From positions 1 to 46,820 of the forward strand of contig NVXL01000213.1 in assembly GCA_002746115.1 (NCBI GenBank): a DNA stretch of 46,820 nt, in the 5' to 3' direction. Under the pieces are notes generated by a model that did no database searches, was not told the DNA's origin, and saw only the letters and a program-made list of their open reading frames with translations. This document shows positions 8,802 through 19,262 of the stretch, piece after piece. The DNA comes from Alteromonadaceae bacterium (GTDB lineage Bacteria > Pseudomonadota > Gammaproteobacteria > Pseudomonadales > Cellvibrionaceae). A program made the translations under genes and the position numbers. How positions within the stretch are numbered: the stretch's first letter is position 1; each line of letters begins with the position of its first letter.

Positions 8802-11465
8802 TTATCTGAAAGTGATGATTTTTTTAACAATAGCGCTGGGCTTTGTATAACCTTCTTGACCCGAACCCAGTGTGACTAATACTCGGCCTTTATAAGGTTG
8901 TAGTTGCCCTTGTTGATCGACATACTGAAGCTCGTTGGATTTCAAGGTGAATTCAAGTTGGTATTTTTGTTGCGGCGTCAACGTGGTTCTTTTAAAGGCT
9001 TTTAGTGCTCGGGTTGGGGTGCCGGGTTTATCTAATAAACTGATATATAGTTGACTGACCTCGTCACCGGTAATCTCGCTGGTATTGGTAATGCTGGCTT
9101 TAATCGACAGGGTCGCATCGGCACTGTGATGTTCAGGCGTTACCATCTCGCTATAGTTAAATTGGCTATAGCTCAAGCCATGACCAAATGCGTAAAGTGG
9201 TTTTTGCTTGTGGTATTTATAGGTGCGATTTTCCATGCTGTAGTCGTTAAATGCAGGTAAATGTTTGATGGATTTATAAAATGTAATCGGAAGCCTGCCG
9301 GATGGGTTGGCCTTGCCCCATAAGATATTTGCCAGTGCGGTTCCGGCTTTTTCGCCGGGGTAAAATGCTTGAATCAACGCGTCTAGATGAGCATTCTGCC
9401 AGTTGAGTGCCATGGCGCTACCGCTTACGTTAATCATAACGATCGGCTTTCCTGTGCTTTTTAATTTCTTTAGTAACTTGCTTTGTGCTTTAGGCAGTTG
9501 AATGTGGGTGCGGTCGCCGCCGCTAAAACCGTCCAATTCTAATGGCATTTCTTCGCCTTCTAAGCGTGCGTCAATTCCGCCAATAAAAATGATGACATCG
9601 GATTTACGTGCAGCTGCGATGGCTTCTTTTGTGAGGTCTCTATTGGTATCTAACCAGCTAAGCATGGCAGAGGGGGCGAGTGCATTGCTATGCCAGTGGT
9701 CGTGGATGGCAATGCGTGCCTCTAGGGCGTAGCTTTTACCGGCTTCTAAACTGATTGGGGCATTGATAGCTTGCCCGTTTATTTTTAAGGATACTGAGCC
9801 TGAAAAATCATATTTACCGTTATTCTCTGGCTGAATGAAGCCCGTCCATTGCACCGCAAAATTTTGCTCGATACTCTCGTCAATAGGTGATTTATTCCAT
9901 TTGAAATCGATGTTTCTGTCGACACGTTGCATTTTAGCCGCGGGGCTTTCGGGCGGAATGCTGGTGAGATCATCTTGCCATAAATTTTTGCGACGAAAAT
10001 CTGCCTGAACATAGTGAGCTCTTAACCCGCTTTGCATTTTTCCATTGGCGTCTTTGTGGAACAATACTTTCGCCTCGACGGGGCGATGATGGGTATATAT
10101 CTCAGCGATTTTTGCGGAGCCTGGCGCGTAGTAAACGTTCTCTGCACCCAGTTTTTGGATAATCCCTTCAAGCGGCGTAACAGCTTGTGTCGGTTTGCCG
10201 TGGTAATTAGCGGTTAATACGCCTGGGTTATTGGCATTGGGGCCGATAACGGCGACTTTTATGCCGGGTTTTAGGGGGAGTAATCCGTCATTTTTAAGCA
10301 ATACTAATGATTGCTCGGCGGCTTGTAGGCTAAGGTTGATATGCTCGGGGGAGGCAACGGTATCGATACTTAACTGGCTAAACGGTACTTGTGATTGCGG
10401 GTCGAACATACCTAGTTGCATTCGGGCTTTGAATAGGCGTTTGACTGAGACGTCGATTTCGGCTTCTGTGATTAAGTCTTGACGAAGAGCTGAGTGCAAA
10501 TTGGTGTAGGTGTTGCCATGGTGGTCACCGCAATTGAGATCTGTACCGTGTTTTACGGCATGAGCGGCGGCCTCGGCAGGGGAGCCTACAAAGTCGTGAG
10601 AGGTGTTGTCATAAAAGTCAGCGATCGCACCGCAATCCGATACTACGTATCCCTCAAAGCCCATTTGCTCACGTAAAATGTCGACCATAAACTCCGAACT
10701 TCCACAGGCGGGGGATCCGTTCACGGCGTTATAAGCGCACATTAACGAGGCGACATTGGTTTCACTAATGGTTGTTTGAAACGCAGGTAAATAGGTTTCG
10801 TACAAGTCTCTAGGAGATGGGTGGTAATCGTCGCTATGGCGAGTTGTTTCTGGACCGCTGTGAACCGCGTAATGTTTGATGGTGGCGATGGTTTTTAAAT
10901 AATGCTCATCGTCACCCTGTAAACCACGTACAAAATTAACCGCCATACGGCCTGTTAAAAATGGGTCTTCCCCATAGGTCTCTTGTCCTCTCCCCCAGCG
11001 TGGATCACGAAATATGTTGATATTAGGGGACCAAAAGGTGAGGCCTCCATATATGGTGTTAACGTTGTTTCGCATAAAGTCGTGGTGTTTGGCGCGTCCC
11101 TCATCGGAAATGGCCGTGGCCACACGGAACATTAAATCCTCATTGAAGGTCGCGGCTAGGCCGATAGCCTGGGGGAATACGGTGGCCTCTCCTGCGCGTG
11201 CGACACCATGCAAGGCCTCATTCCACCAGTTGTAGGCGGGGATGTCGAGGCGCTCGATTGCCGGTGTGTCGTTGAACATTTGTTCTATTTTTTCGGTGGT
11301 GGTCAAGCGTGAGACTAAGTCGTCGACACGAGTGTTAATGGGGAGCGTGGCATCTCTAAACGTGTAACCCGCTGACGCGAGGGGCGCTTGTGAGTGTTGC
11401 TCTGCATGGGCTGAGGTTTGAAATATTGTTAAAATAAGCCCTATGGCTAAAGTGGTAAATTTCAC
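8802..11465 (-). CDS. Secreted GH3 beta-xylosidase/glucosidase with PA14 insert
   Basis: The 887-residue protein has a signal peptide ending near SAHA (residue 21), so it should act in the periplasm or on the outer surface. The GH3 N-domain (about 35-370) contains DPRWGRGQETYGEDP, the KHY motif (197-199) and the nucleophile D277 in VVSDCGAI. The C-domain is interrupted by a PA14-type beta module (about 470-605), recognisable by GLRAHYVQADF and WTGFIQPENNGKYDFSG. A fibronectin III-like domain closes the protein. WNEALHGVAR and the SDCGAI signature are typical of the beta-xylosidase branch. It is the first gene of the operon, so hydrolysis, uptake and catabolism are co-transcribed. Xylobiose/xylo-oligosaccharides are the inferred substrates; beta-glucosidase activity cannot be excluded. 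Confidence 0.93.
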   Translation of the reverse strand: MKFTTLAIGLILTIFQTSAHAEQHSQAPLASAGYTFRDATLPINTRVDDLVSRLTTTEKIEQMFNDTPAIERLDIPAYNWWNEALHGVARAGEATVFPQAIGLAATFNEDLMFRVATAISDEGRAKHHDFMRNNVNTIYGGLTFWSPNINIFRDPRWGRGQETYGEDPFLTGRMAVNFVRGLQGDDEHYLKTIATIKHYAVHSGPETTRHSDDYHPSPRDLYETYLPAFQTTISETNVASLMCAYNAVNGSPACGSSEFMVDILREQMGFEGYVVSDCGAIADFYDNTSHDFVGSPAEAAAHAVKHGTDLNCGDHHGNTYTNLHSALRQDLITEAEIDVSVKRLFKARMQLGMFDPQSQVPFSQLSIDTVASPEHINLSLQAAEQSLVLLKNDGLLPLKPGIKVAVIGPNANNPGVLTANYHGKPTQAVTPLEGIIQKLGAENVYYAPGSAKIAEIYTHHRPVEAKVLFHKDANGKMQSGLRAHYVQADFRRKNLWQDDLTSIPPESPAAKMQRVDRNIDFKWNKSPIDESIEQNFAVQWTGFIQPENNGKYDFSGSVSLKINGQAINAPISLEAGKSYALEARIAIHDHWHSNALAPSAMLSWLDTNRDLTKEAIAAARKSDVIIFIGGIDARLEGEEMPLELDGFSGGDRTHIQLPKAQSKLLKKLKSTGKPIVMINVSGSAMALNWQNAHLDALIQAFYPGEKAGTALANILWGKANPSGRLPITFYKSIKHLPAFNDYSMENRTYKYHKQKPLYAFGHGLSYSQFNYSEMVTPEHHSADATLSIKASITNTSEITGDEVSQLYISLLDKPGTPTRALKAFKRTTLTPQQKYQLEFTLKSNELQYVDQQGQLQPYKGRVLVTLGSGQEGYTKPSAIVKKIITFR

Positions 11466-11693
11466 AGTTGCGTCTCACGTTGAGGGTGAATGTATTTGCT
11501 TAGTCGCGTAACAGTAAGATTAGGACGAAGGAGCGTCTTCGGCAACGCACAAGTTATCGACATACATGTACTGTTTTATCCTGCTAATATTAGGCGTTAA
11601 AAAAGCTGTGGGTGATACGGAAAAACTTTTTGACCCTGAGCTTGCCGCGCCATGGCGAAGTTATTTAACCTTTCAATTGTGGAGCCAAATGTA

Positions 11694-12158
11694 ATGTACG
11701 TGGATTATATGAATAGCCCAGTCGGAATATTAGAAATTGGCGCATCTGAGCGCGGTGTTACCCAAGTAATTTTTTGTGAGTCTGAAAGTAGAGATATCAA
11801 TAAAAGTAGCATTACTTCGCGTGTGGTTGAGCAGCTAAACGAATACTTTAATCGGGATCGAGAGTGCTTTGACCTGCCGTTTGATCAAGAGGGAACCCAA
11901 TTTCAGCAAGCGGTATGGCAGCAGCTACTGCATATACCCTTCGGGCAGACAGCATCCTATGGTGATGTTGCGAAGGCGATGAATAACCCCAAAGCGATGC
12001 GTGCGGTTGGCGCTGCGAATGGTAAAAACCCGATTAGCATCATTGTCCCGTGTCATCGAGTGATTGGTAGTAATGGATCGTTAACGGGCTATGCTGGGGG
12101 CTTGGCACGTAAAACTTGGTTGTTAAAACACGAGAACGCACAAGGCAATATGTTTTAA
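11694..12158 (+). CDS. ogt: Methylated-DNA--protein-cysteine methyltransferase
   Basis: A suicide DNA-repair protein that takes the alkyl group from O6-alkylguanine onto its own cysteine. The active-site motif PCHRV is present (C120 counted from this start), with GTQFQQAVWQQLLHIPFG and SYGDVAKAM of the DNA-binding fold and RAVGAANGKNP before it. I chose ATG 11694 because GGAG lies nine bases upstream and it gives the usual start at the MYVDYMNSPVG strand. A longer form from ATG 11652 adds 14 residues but has no good ribosome-binding site. It is transcribed divergently from the GH3 operon and converges on the AraC gene, with no obvious link to xylose metabolism. The lone Ogt/MGMT domain has no Ada N-domain. 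Confidence 0.95.
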   Translation: MYVDYMNSPVGILEIGASERGVTQVIFCESESRDINKSSITSRVVEQLNEYFNRDRECFDLPFDQEGTQFQQAVWQQLLHIPFGQTASYGDVAKAMNNPKAMRAVGAANGKNPISIIVPCHRVIGSNGSLTGYAGGLARKTWLLKHENAQGNMF

Positions 12159-12210
12159 CGGTACTAAGTGTTTTGGGTTAATGGCCGTGCCTTAGGTTAA
12201 TTAAGGGGTG

Positions 12211-13086
12211 TTACACCTGTTGAGTTTTTAAGACCATATGATGTTTATTGCGGTACTCGCTGGGTGTGCATTGCTTAATTTCGGAGAAACGTCGGTTAAA
12301 ATTGGACAAATTCGAGTAACCGCATTCAAATGCAATATAGGTAATATCATGATCGCCGGAGGCAAGTAGGCGGCAAGCGTGGGTGATACGCATCATATTC
12401 ACAAATGTGACAAAGGTTCGGCCTGTGGTGGCACGAAAAAAACGGCTAAAGCTTTGCGGCGTCATATTGACGACCTTGGCAACGTCCGTTTGCTTAATCT
12501 CGTTTGCCATATGTTCGGTGACGTAGTTCATTACTTTACCTAAGCGACCACTGTTAAATTCTCGATTGTCGGTCAAGTATAATTCGCTGGTTAAGGGACT
12601 TTTGACTGTACTTTGGCAGAGGTTGTCGATTAGCTGGATAAAGTGGGCGATGCGCATAAGGCCTGCGCTTTGGGCGATGGCTTCTAGGTGTTTTTGAGCT
12701 TGAATCTCAGCGCTATTTTGATAGTGCATGCCGCGTTTTGCTTGCTCTAGCAAGGTCTTAAACGCTTTGGCTTCGGGTACCTCCAAAAATGGCTCACCTA
12801 AACAGTCGGGAAGAAACTGCAACACAATCATCTCGTTCTCGCGGTGATCTTCATTGCTGATCCAGCAGTGAGGTGTGTTGGGGCCGACGATGACTAAATC
12901 ACCAGGGTAAAAGTACTCAACGCTGTCACCTACAAAGCGCGTACCTTGGCCTTGCACAATGTAGGATATTTCATACTCAGGGTGGAAATGCCAGCCGTGG
13001 TCATCCTCAAAAGCTGCACATTGGTAGTGCAAGCTTTTGAGTGAATGGTTGCCTTCGAGTACGACGGTTTCGAGCGTAGGGTCCAT
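12211..13086 (-). CDS. AraC-family transcription regulator with N-terminal cupin
   Basis: The 291-residue regulator has a cupin sensor (about 20-95; WHFHPEYEISYIVQG and PGDLVIVGPNTPHCW) and a C-terminal double helix-turn-helix AraC domain (about 185-285; TDVAKVVNMTPQSFSRFF and YIAFECGYSNLSNFNRRF, ending CTPSEYR). Such regulators bind a small sugar-like ligand in the cupin and activate adjacent catabolic genes. It lies 0.75 kb upstream of the xylose operon on the same strand, with ogt between in the other direction, so control of that operon is a reasonable inference rather than something seen. There is no clear Shine-Dalgarno sequence before the ATG. Confidence 0.92.
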   Translation of the reverse strand: MDPTLETVVLEGNHSLKSLHYQCAAFEDDHGWHFHPEYEISYIVQGQGTRFVGDSVEYFYPGDLVIVGPNTPHCWISNEDHRENEMIVLQFLPDCLGEPFLEVPEAKAFKTLLEQAKRGMHYQNSAEIQAQKHLEAIAQSAGLMRIAHFIQLIDNLCQSTVKSPLTSELYLTDNREFNSGRLGKVMNYVTEHMANEIKQTDVAKVVNMTPQSFSRFFRATTGRTFVTFVNMMRITHACRLLASGDHDITYIAFECGYSNLSNFNRRFSEIKQCTPSEYRNKHHMVLKTQQV

Positions 13087-13277
13087 AAGGAGAAGTACTG
13101 CCAGTTGCTAAAGTTGTTATTGAGTTTATGTTTAAGGTGTTGTGAGGAAGAATAAACGTAGGCTTAAGTTAAGACAAGGAGATTCCTTATCGCTTGCGGT
13201 GAAAATAGGGGCAAGTACGGTTCTTACTGCTATCCTTGCTATTATAAATAGCTGCAATCAAGCAGGTTGTGTACGCC

Positions 13278-14642
13278 ATGAAAAATGTGAAATTAGAATT
13301 AAAGAAACGTCTTTTATTTCTCCGCACTATTGGCATCTATTATGCTTTATTTGCTTCTAAAGCACTTTTTAAAAGCAAGTGTATTATGCTGGTAAGTATC
13401 CTTCCAATTTTGTTATTTGGCTCATCATCACCGGTGTTGGCGCAAAAAGTGGCGCAAAATAAAACCCTGTATATCTATCACGACAGTGACTACTCGAGCC
13501 ATACACAGTCTGCCATGGCGATGAAAATGGGTTTTCAAACCGCGATGGATGAAGTGGGCAATAAGGTGCAAGGTTATACCTTGAAGTTGCTCGAAAAGGA
13601 TCATCGCGGTAATAGTGTTAGAAGTAAGCTCCACATGAAACAGTTTTTAGCCGATCCCCAGGCGCTATTTATGCTTGGGGGCTTGCACTCGCCGCCCTAT
13701 ATTCGCTTTCGGGAGTACATTAATACCGAAGGTGTATTGTTGATGGTGCCTTGGGCCGCCGGTGGTCCGATAACACGCTTTGATAAGGGGCTCAACTGGG
13801 TATTTCGCTTGTCGATTGACGATACTAAAGCGGGTTACCGAATTGGGCAGTTCGCTTTAGACGGGCTTAACTGTAAGCGCCCTCACTTACTGTTGGAAGA
13901 TACTCCGTGGGGAAAGTCCAATCAAAATACAATGAACAAAGCACTGCTTACGCAACTCGAGGGCGAGCCGCCCGTCACTTGGTTTAATTGGAATACCCGC
14001 CCAAATGCGGCGCGCATTATTCTTCGGGATGTGGTTGAAACTGGCGCTGATTGCATTTTGTTTGTAGGTAATACGCTTGAGGGGGAGAACTTTTCAAAGG
14101 CAATGATCTCGTTTGAGGAGCAAAAACGCCTGCCTATTATAAGTCACTGGGGTATTACCGGTGGTGGGTTTCATGAACAGGTAGATAAGGTGATGAGGGA
14201 AAAATTGACGCTATATTTTATACAGACCTGTTTTTCATTTTTTTCGTCTGAGCCAAGTGAGCATACTCGCGATGTATTAGAGCGTGTTAAACGGTTATTT
14301 CCTAGTGCTATTCGCACAGCAGAGGATATTCCTGCGCCACCTGGATTTATTCATACGTATGATTTGACTCGCCTTATTATTTCTGCGTTAAAAGATGTTA
14401 CATTGACTGGGGATGTTAAAAAAGACCGTGCAGCGTTAAGGCATGCACTGGAGCGTGATCACAAGCCTGTTCAAGGGTTGATTAAAACGTATCGGCAAGC
14501 ATTCTCGCCATGGACAAAAACAAATAGTGATGCTCATGAAGCGTTGGATCTGGACGATTTTTGCATGGCACAATACGATAATGCAGATCGAGTTTTAGTC
14601 ATGCCAAATGCATTGCCAGTTACGGGGATTCATGTAAAGTGA
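13278..14642 (+). CDS. Periplasmic type-1 substrate-binding protein (Peripla_BP_6-like), kinase partner
   Basis: About 454 residues, exported, of the periplasmic binding protein type 1 fold used by branched-chain amino acid and amide ABC transporters. Visible landmarks are [23 protein letters not shown] (the ligand-cleft loop region), [11 protein letters not shown] and [16 protein letters not shown]. No permease or ATPase gene is nearby; the next gene, 19 bases on, is a hybrid histidine kinase, so the protein probably senses rather than transports. The start is uncertain. ATG 13278 (AGG eleven bases upstream) gives a long basic leader, GTG 13269 adds three residues, and ATG 13386 would give a neat signal peptide ending SSPVLA. 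The ligand is unknown. Confidence 0.8.
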   Translation: MKNVKLELKKRLLFLRTIGIYYALFASKALFKSKCIMLVSILPILLFGSSSPVLAQKVAQNKTLYIYHDSDYSSHTQSAMAMKMGFQTAMDEVGNKVQGYTLKLLEKDHRGNSVRSKLHMKQFLADPQALFMLGGLHSPPYIRFREYINTEGVLLMVPWAAGGPITRFDKGLNWVFRLSIDDTKAGYRIGQFALDGLNCKRPHLLLEDTPWGKSNQNTMNKALLTQLEGEPPVTWFNWNTRPNAARIILRDVVETGADCILFVGNTLEGENFSKAMISFEEQKRLPIISHWGITGGGFHEQVDKVMREKLTLYFIQTCFSFFSSEPSEHTRDVLERVKRLFPSAIRTAEDIPAPPGFIHTYDLTRLIISALKDVTLTGDVKKDRAALRHALERDHKPVQGLIKTYRQAFSPWTKTNSDAHEALDLDDFCMAQYDNADRVLVMPNALPVTGIHVK

Positions 14643-14661
14643 AGTCTATTCATTAAATTAC

Positions 14662-17600
14662 ATGAACAAACATCTCTCCCCTGGCCGAGTGTTTTATTTT
14701 ATTCTCATCGCAAGTTTAATCTTGTCGGTAAGCATTAGTGTATGGATGGTCGGCGGAAGAGCTGAGCGGACGCTATTAGATTTTCAAGCGAAAACAAGTG
14801 AAATACAAGCCCAGTTAGCCGTGAGTAATCTTAGTCAATATTTAGACACTCGTATTAAAGTATTACAAGACCTTGCTCGGCAACCCATGTTAGTGAACGG
14901 TGTAATGAGAACCGGTAATTCCCGTGCCAACTTGATTGATATGTTAGATGGCTATAAGTTGTTCGGGAGGCAAGAAGCTTTGCATTTGGTGGATATCACC
15001 GGGGCGACAAGTTATGCGAATAGCCTTGTTGTTAGATCTGAGGTGCCGATAACCGGCGCCTGGTTTGATGTGCTTATTGAGGGGACGAGAACACAGACCA
15101 TTAGTTTGATTCAGCGGGGGGATAAGAACTTCTTTCGAATAGCTGTACCTATACCATATAATGGGTTTTCGGAAGGGGTTTTGTTTGTTGTTTTCTCGGA
15201 AAGTATTGATGATCTCTACTCATCTATTATTGGGGGTGAATCTCAAACAATTATACTCACCGGAGAATATTTGCGCTATTCCGGGGTAGCAGACAAGGCC
15301 GATTTTATGAGCGTGGCTGTTAACTCATTGGGCGATACCGGTTTGCAGCTGGAGTATTTAATTAGCAGTAAAGATATTGAGGGAGAGAAATCGGGTTTTA
15401 TTCGAGATATCGCACTGGCGATTATTGTAAGTTTAAGTCTCTCGTATATATTTCTCAGTATTTTAGGTCGTCAGCTGATTTTAAATCCTGTCAAACGGCT
15501 AGAAGAGTCGGAAAAATCGCTACGTGAGAGCGAGGCGCTTCAAGAGCTTATTATTCAGAGCATCCCTGATTATTTGTTTGTTAAAGATTCTGATTTTCGC
15601 ATGGTGAAAGCGAACCATAATTTTTTAGGGCTTTACCCTTCTGATGTGCGTGACGGCGTTATCGGTAGTACCACGCTAGAGGAATATGACGAGCAAGAGC
15701 GAGAGGCATTTCTTAAAGAGGATAGACGAGCGTTTGCGGGCAACTATTCGGAAGTTGAGGAGAGTATCACCTTCCCCGATGGTCATAGACGAACATTATT
15801 AACCAAAAAAATCCGTTTTGAAAAATCCAATGGCGATGCATTTATCCTAGGCTTATCAAGGGATATTACCGATCAAAAGCTAGCCGAGAAAACTGTGTTT
15901 GAAGCTAAGGAGGCAGCAGAAGCTGCCAACCATGCTAAAAGTGAATTCTTGGCGAGTATGAGCCATGAAATTCGTACGCCAATGAATGGTGTATTGGGTA
16001 TGTTGGGGTTATTACGTAATACTGAGTTAAGTGAAGATCAGCGGCGAAGGGTCGAGGTGGCACAGAGTAGCGCTCAATCGTTATTAGCTTTGATTAATGA
16101 TATTTTGGATTTCTCTAAAGTCGATGCGGGTAAGTTGGAGTTGGAATATCTCGATTTTGACTTGTGCAGTATGTTAGGGGAGTTTGTTGAAGGAGCGGCT
16201 TATCAAGCGCAGCAGAAGGGTTTGGAATTAATATTGGATATTACGAAAATTGGCACTTCGATGGTAAACGGCGATCCTGGTAGGCTAAGGCAAATACTCA
16301 CCAATATTGTTGGCAATGCGATTAAGTTTACCTCAGAAGGTGAAATTGTTATTCGCGTTAACCTTATTCATTCAAGTGAGAAGCGTTGGAGTATAGAGTG
16401 CTCAATTTCAGATACAGGAATGGGGATTCCCGAAGAACATATAGGGGGGCTATTTGACTCGTTCAGCCAAGTAGATGCGTCTACGACTCGTCAGTTTGGC
16501 GGCACAGGCCTTGGCCTTGCGATTGTCAAAAAACTTTGCCATTTAATGCAGGGTGAAATCCGGGTTGTTAGTGAGTTAACAAAGGGTAGCTGCTTTACAT
16601 TTAATGTATTAGTGGGGAAAAGTGATGCACCCCATCAGTTGGTGCCCTGTGTGGATGTGGGTAGGGTTAATGTATTGGTGGTTGATGATAACGCGACTAA
16701 TCGCAGCGTTCTATGTGAACAGCTTAAGCTGTGGGGGGCGAAAACAGTTGAGGCTGATAGCGCTAAATCGGCGCTACAATGTTGTGAAAATCGATTTAAA
16801 CAAAAGGGTTTGGACTTTTTTGATATTGCTTTTTTGGATATGCAAATGCCCTATATGGATGGCGCTCAATTAGGGGGATTATTAGCCGATGATGCTAGAT
16901 TTACTCGCATGAAGCTGGTTATGATGACTTCAATGGCACACCAGGGAGATGCTAAGTACTTTCAGTCTTTAGGTTTTTCCGCATATTTTCCAAAACCTGC
17001 GACGCCATCGGATCTATTTGATGCATTACGAGTCATTACCGCAGATGGGGAGGCATTACGTCAAGCCCAGCCCTTGTTAACACGGCATTATTTAAAAAGC
17101 ATGACGCGCAGTGACGAGCCGATGCCTGCTCAGTCGAAAGCGTGGCCACTAAACACGCGAATCTTGCTTGCGGAAGATAATCAGGTGAATCAAGAGGTCG
17201 CTAGAGATATTTTAAATGACCTTGGCCTCACGTTAGTGGATGTTGCTGCTAATGGCGTTGAGGTGTTGGCGAGTTTAATGCAGGCACCTTCGGATGCGCC
17301 TTATTCCTTGGTTTTAATGGATTGTCAAATGCCGGATATGGACGGTTACGAGGCTAGCTTGAATATTCGCGATGGAGGTGCGGGGGTGGTAAATAAAAAT
17401 ATTCCGATTGTCGCGATGACCGCAAATGCGATGGCGGGTGATCGTGAAAAATGTATAAAGGCAGGTATGAACGATTATTTGGCCAAGCCAATTGAGCCTG
17501 ATTTACTTGCGGCTAAACTACATCAATGGTTGCTTGGCGTTGAAAAGCAAGAGCCGCTTATGGAGGGGGGGGAAGTGGAACCTACTATAGAACCAGAGCT

Positions 17601-17949
17601 ATTAGTTTGGGATAAAGCCGCTGCTTTACGGCGCGTTCGGGGTAAGGCGGCACGTCTTCAGCGCTTGGTTGGTTTATATCTTGATGATATTCCTCTGCGT
17701 TTAACTGAATTAGAGCAAGCTTGTGCAGAGCAAGAACAAGACCAAAAGCGTTTGGTTGACTTGTGTCATTTAATCAAAGGTGTTGCCGCAAACCTCGGTG
17801 CGCTTCAAGTACAGCATGTTGCAACAAAAATGGATGCGGCTGGTAAGCGCGGAGACCTATCGCTTATGACGGCCGAATTGCCGCACCTGTTAAGTGCATC
17901 CGAAAATTTACATCAGGAATTGAAGTTGTTTGTAGAACAGAAAATTTAA
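14662..17949 (+). CDS. Hybrid sensor histidine kinase (Cache-PAS-HisKA-HATPase-REC-REC-Hpt)
   Basis: A 1095-residue inner-membrane kinase. TM1 is at about 10-30, a periplasmic Cache-like sensor at about 35-245 and TM2 at about 248-270. A PAS domain (about 290-405), a short coiled coil and HisKA with phospho-acceptor H435 ([12 protein letters not shown]) follow. The HATPase shows [17 protein letters not shown] and [10 protein letters not shown]. The first receiver (about 668-790, D726) and second receiver (about 818-945, D887) both keep the acidic pair and the conserved Lys, and Hpt carries H1036 ([12 protein letters not shown]). This is a complete His-Asp-His phosphorelay without an output domain, so a separate response regulator must exist elsewhere. 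The preceding binding-protein gene is presumably its periplasmic ligand-presenting partner, by analogy with TorT-TorS or LuxP-LuxQ. The signal sensed is unknown. Confidence 0.93.
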   Translation: MNKHLSPGRVFYFILIASLILSVSISVWMVGGRAERTLLDFQAKTSEIQAQLAVSNLSQYLDTRIKVLQDLARQPMLVNGVMRTGNSRANLIDMLDGYKLFGRQEALHLVDITGATSYANSLVVRSEVPITGAWFDVLIEGTRTQTISLIQRGDKNFFRIAVPIPYNGFSEGVLFVVFSESIDDLYSSIIGGESQTIILTGEYLRYSGVADKADFMSVAVNSLGDTGLQLEYLISSKDIEGEKSGFIRDIALAIIVSLSLSYIFLSILGRQLILNPVKRLEESEKSLRESEALQELIIQSIPDYLFVKDSDFRMVKANHNFLGLYPSDVRDGVIGSTTLEEYDEQEREAFLKEDRRAFAGNYSEVEESITFPDGHRRTLLTKKIRFEKSNGDAFILGLSRDITDQKLAEKTVFEAKEAAEAANHAKSEFLASMSHEIRTPMNGVLGMLGLLRNTELSEDQRRRVEVAQSSAQSLLALINDILDFSKVDAGKLELEYLDFDLCSMLGEFVEGAAYQAQQKGLELILDITKIGTSMVNGDPGRLRQILTNIVGNAIKFTSEGEIVIRVNLIHSSEKRWSIECSISDTGMGIPEEHIGGLFDSFSQVDASTTRQFGGTGLGLAIVKKLCHLMQGEIRVVSELTKGSCFTFNVLVGKSDAPHQLVPCVDVGRVNVLVVDDNATNRSVLCEQLKLWGAKTVEADSAKSALQCCENRFKQKGLDFFDIAFLDMQMPYMDGAQLGGLLADDARFTRMKLVMMTSMAHQGDAKYFQSLGFSAYFPKPATPSDLFDALRVITADGEALRQAQPLLTRHYLKSMTRSDEPMPAQSKAWPLNTRILLAEDNQVNQEVARDILNDLGLTLVDVAANGVEVLASLMQAPSDAPYSLVLMDCQMPDMDGYEASLNIRDGGAGVVNKNIPIVAMTANAMAGDREKCIKAGMNDYLAKPIEPDLLAAKLHQWLLGVEKQEPLMEGGEVEPTIEPELLVWDKAAALRRVRGKAARLQRLVGLYLDDIPLRLTELEQACAEQEQDQKRLVDLCHLIKGVAANLGALQVQHVATKMDAAGKRGDLSLMTAELPHLLSASENLHQELKLFVEQKI

Positions 17950-17965
17950 TTGTTTTTAGATCCGG

Positions 17966-17983
17966 GTATGTATAAATACATAC
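17966..17983. terminator. Weak AT-rich hairpin after the hybrid kinase
   Basis: GTATGTAT and ATACATAC form a perfect 8-bp inverted repeat with a two-base centre, 17 bases after the kinase stop. It is AT-rich and lacks a good U-tract, so termination is doubtful. It could also be a binding site between these convergent genes. Confidence 0.3.
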
Positions 17984-18086
17984 TGCATCAATAGTAATTA
18001 ATTAAAATTTTGTCGATAAGGTATTTTAATTTAGTGTGTTTAGTTGTTTGTTATATGTATGCTGGAAGTGAGTATATGTTTGTATG

Positions 18087-18593
18087 TTAACTGATTTTTG
18101 ATAAGCGCTCCTCGGTTTGGTGTCGGCTCTGTTGAGAGAGTACATTATGCAAGTCGCGGCTTACCTCTCTAGCGAGATTCATCATTAATATAGCAAACAG
18201 TATTTTATCGTGTTCGAATAGCTGCAGTAACGCCTCGCGGCTTAAGATAAAAAGTTGAGTCTTTTCTGTAGTTTGAGCGCTTAGTACTTGGTTTTGTATG
18301 CCGATAAGCGCTGACTCGCCAAAGCAATCGCCCTGTTTCAGCTTTTGCACCTGATTGGGCTGATTCGCGGCTTCGTTATATAGCGCAACTTCACCACGAT
18401 ATACGATGAAGATATCAGAGGGTTTATCCCCTTTCTGGAAAATTTTCTCGTTTCGAGTGAACCATTGCACTGTGAGGTGCTGTGACAACCTATTTACTTG
18501 GTCGGTATTCATTGCGCCAATTAATGAAACACGATCACGTATATTAAGTAAGTGTTTAGGGTTAACCTTGGTGCTACCTGCAAGTTGTTTCAT
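18087..18593 (-). CDS. CRP-like cyclic nucleotide-binding domain protein without DNA-binding domain
   Basis: About 168 residues, nearly all one cNMP-binding beta-roll (FTRNEKIFQKGDKPSDIFIVYRG, then GDCFGESALIGIQNQ). No helix-turn-helix follows, so it is not a CRP-type transcription factor by itself. In the phosphate-binding cassette the usual Arg-(Ser/Thr)-Ala is replaced by VLSA, so the arginine that holds the cyclic phosphate is missing; binding of cAMP or cGMP is doubtful. I chose ATG 18593 because GGAAGAGG lies upstream at suitable spacing; the TTG at 18611 is in frame but lies inside that site. It stands alone, convergent with the hybrid kinase. A role in signalling is likely, the partner unknown. 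Confidence 0.85.
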   Translation of the reverse strand: MKQLAGSTKVNPKHLLNIRDRVSLIGAMNTDQVNRLSQHLTVQWFTRNEKIFQKGDKPSDIFIVYRGEVALYNEAANQPNQVQKLKQGDCFGESALIGIQNQVLSAQTTEKTQLFILSREALLQLFEHDKILFAILMMNLAREVSRDLHNVLSQQSRHQTEERLSKIS

Positions 18594-19262
18594 TTTTCCA
18601 TCCTCTTCCAAAAAACTGTATTCTTAATCTAATAGAGCGGCTGAAAGTCAAAGTAGTTTAATTCTTACTTATATTGTTTTTTCCTATCATATAGATATTG
18701 TGAATATTAGCCTTTGTTCGGGTGTTTTTACCTTGTTTTGTTCGTTTTTGGTGCGAGTTAAGGCTTTGCTTGAGTAGTCGCCATGGAAATCTAGAATCGA
18801 TATCAAAACATTAGGGAGTGCCTGCTAACGTAGACGGTGGCTAATCTAAGTTGGATTTGCCAGTCCCCGTGGTGTGGGGGTTTTGGGGGGTAGATGTTAC
18901 TTTTCGTAAAGTATTATATCTTTTTGGCATATATCGATCATTATTTGACATATCGTTTTTCGTTGCGTAATGTAGCGACTGTGTCACACGGAAAGCGTTG
19001 ATTTCTTGTTGTGATTATATGCAAAGTCAAATATTTGAGAGGTTTGATTAACCACGCAAAAAGTTATAGATAACAACAAAATAATAGATAAATAATTAAA
19101 ATAAAAATTAAGTAACCAATGCAGTCTGAAAACAGCGAAATAACAAAGATCTAAAAGAGGTGTTCATACTTAATAAGTAAGTGTTGGGCGTATCTTTTGA
19201 TATCGAGCTTTTTTGGTTGGTGAAATTACAAGCTATTTAGCTTATTTGAAGGAAAATAATAA
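18594..19262. other. Long regulatory interval upstream of the GH5 cellulase
   Basis: About 670 bases without a gene between two divergent starts. It contains a G-rich stretch (about 18860-18895) and an A-rich leader (about 19060-19160) directly before the cellulase. AAGGA lies ten bases before the cellulase ATG. No convincing promoter hexamers or operator palindrome were identified by eye. The length suggests complex control or a long untranslated leader. Confidence 0.5.

Noticed and set aside
11652-11693. Upstream ATG of the methyltransferase
   Set aside because: It has no Shine-Dalgarno sequence, whereas ATG 11694 has GGAG at nine bases and gives the usual N-terminus.
13278-17949. LuxP-LuxQ-type autoinducer-2 sensing
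   Set aside because: The layout is similar, but the binding protein looks like the amide/branched-chain amino acid class rather than LuxP, and no Lux partner genes are present.
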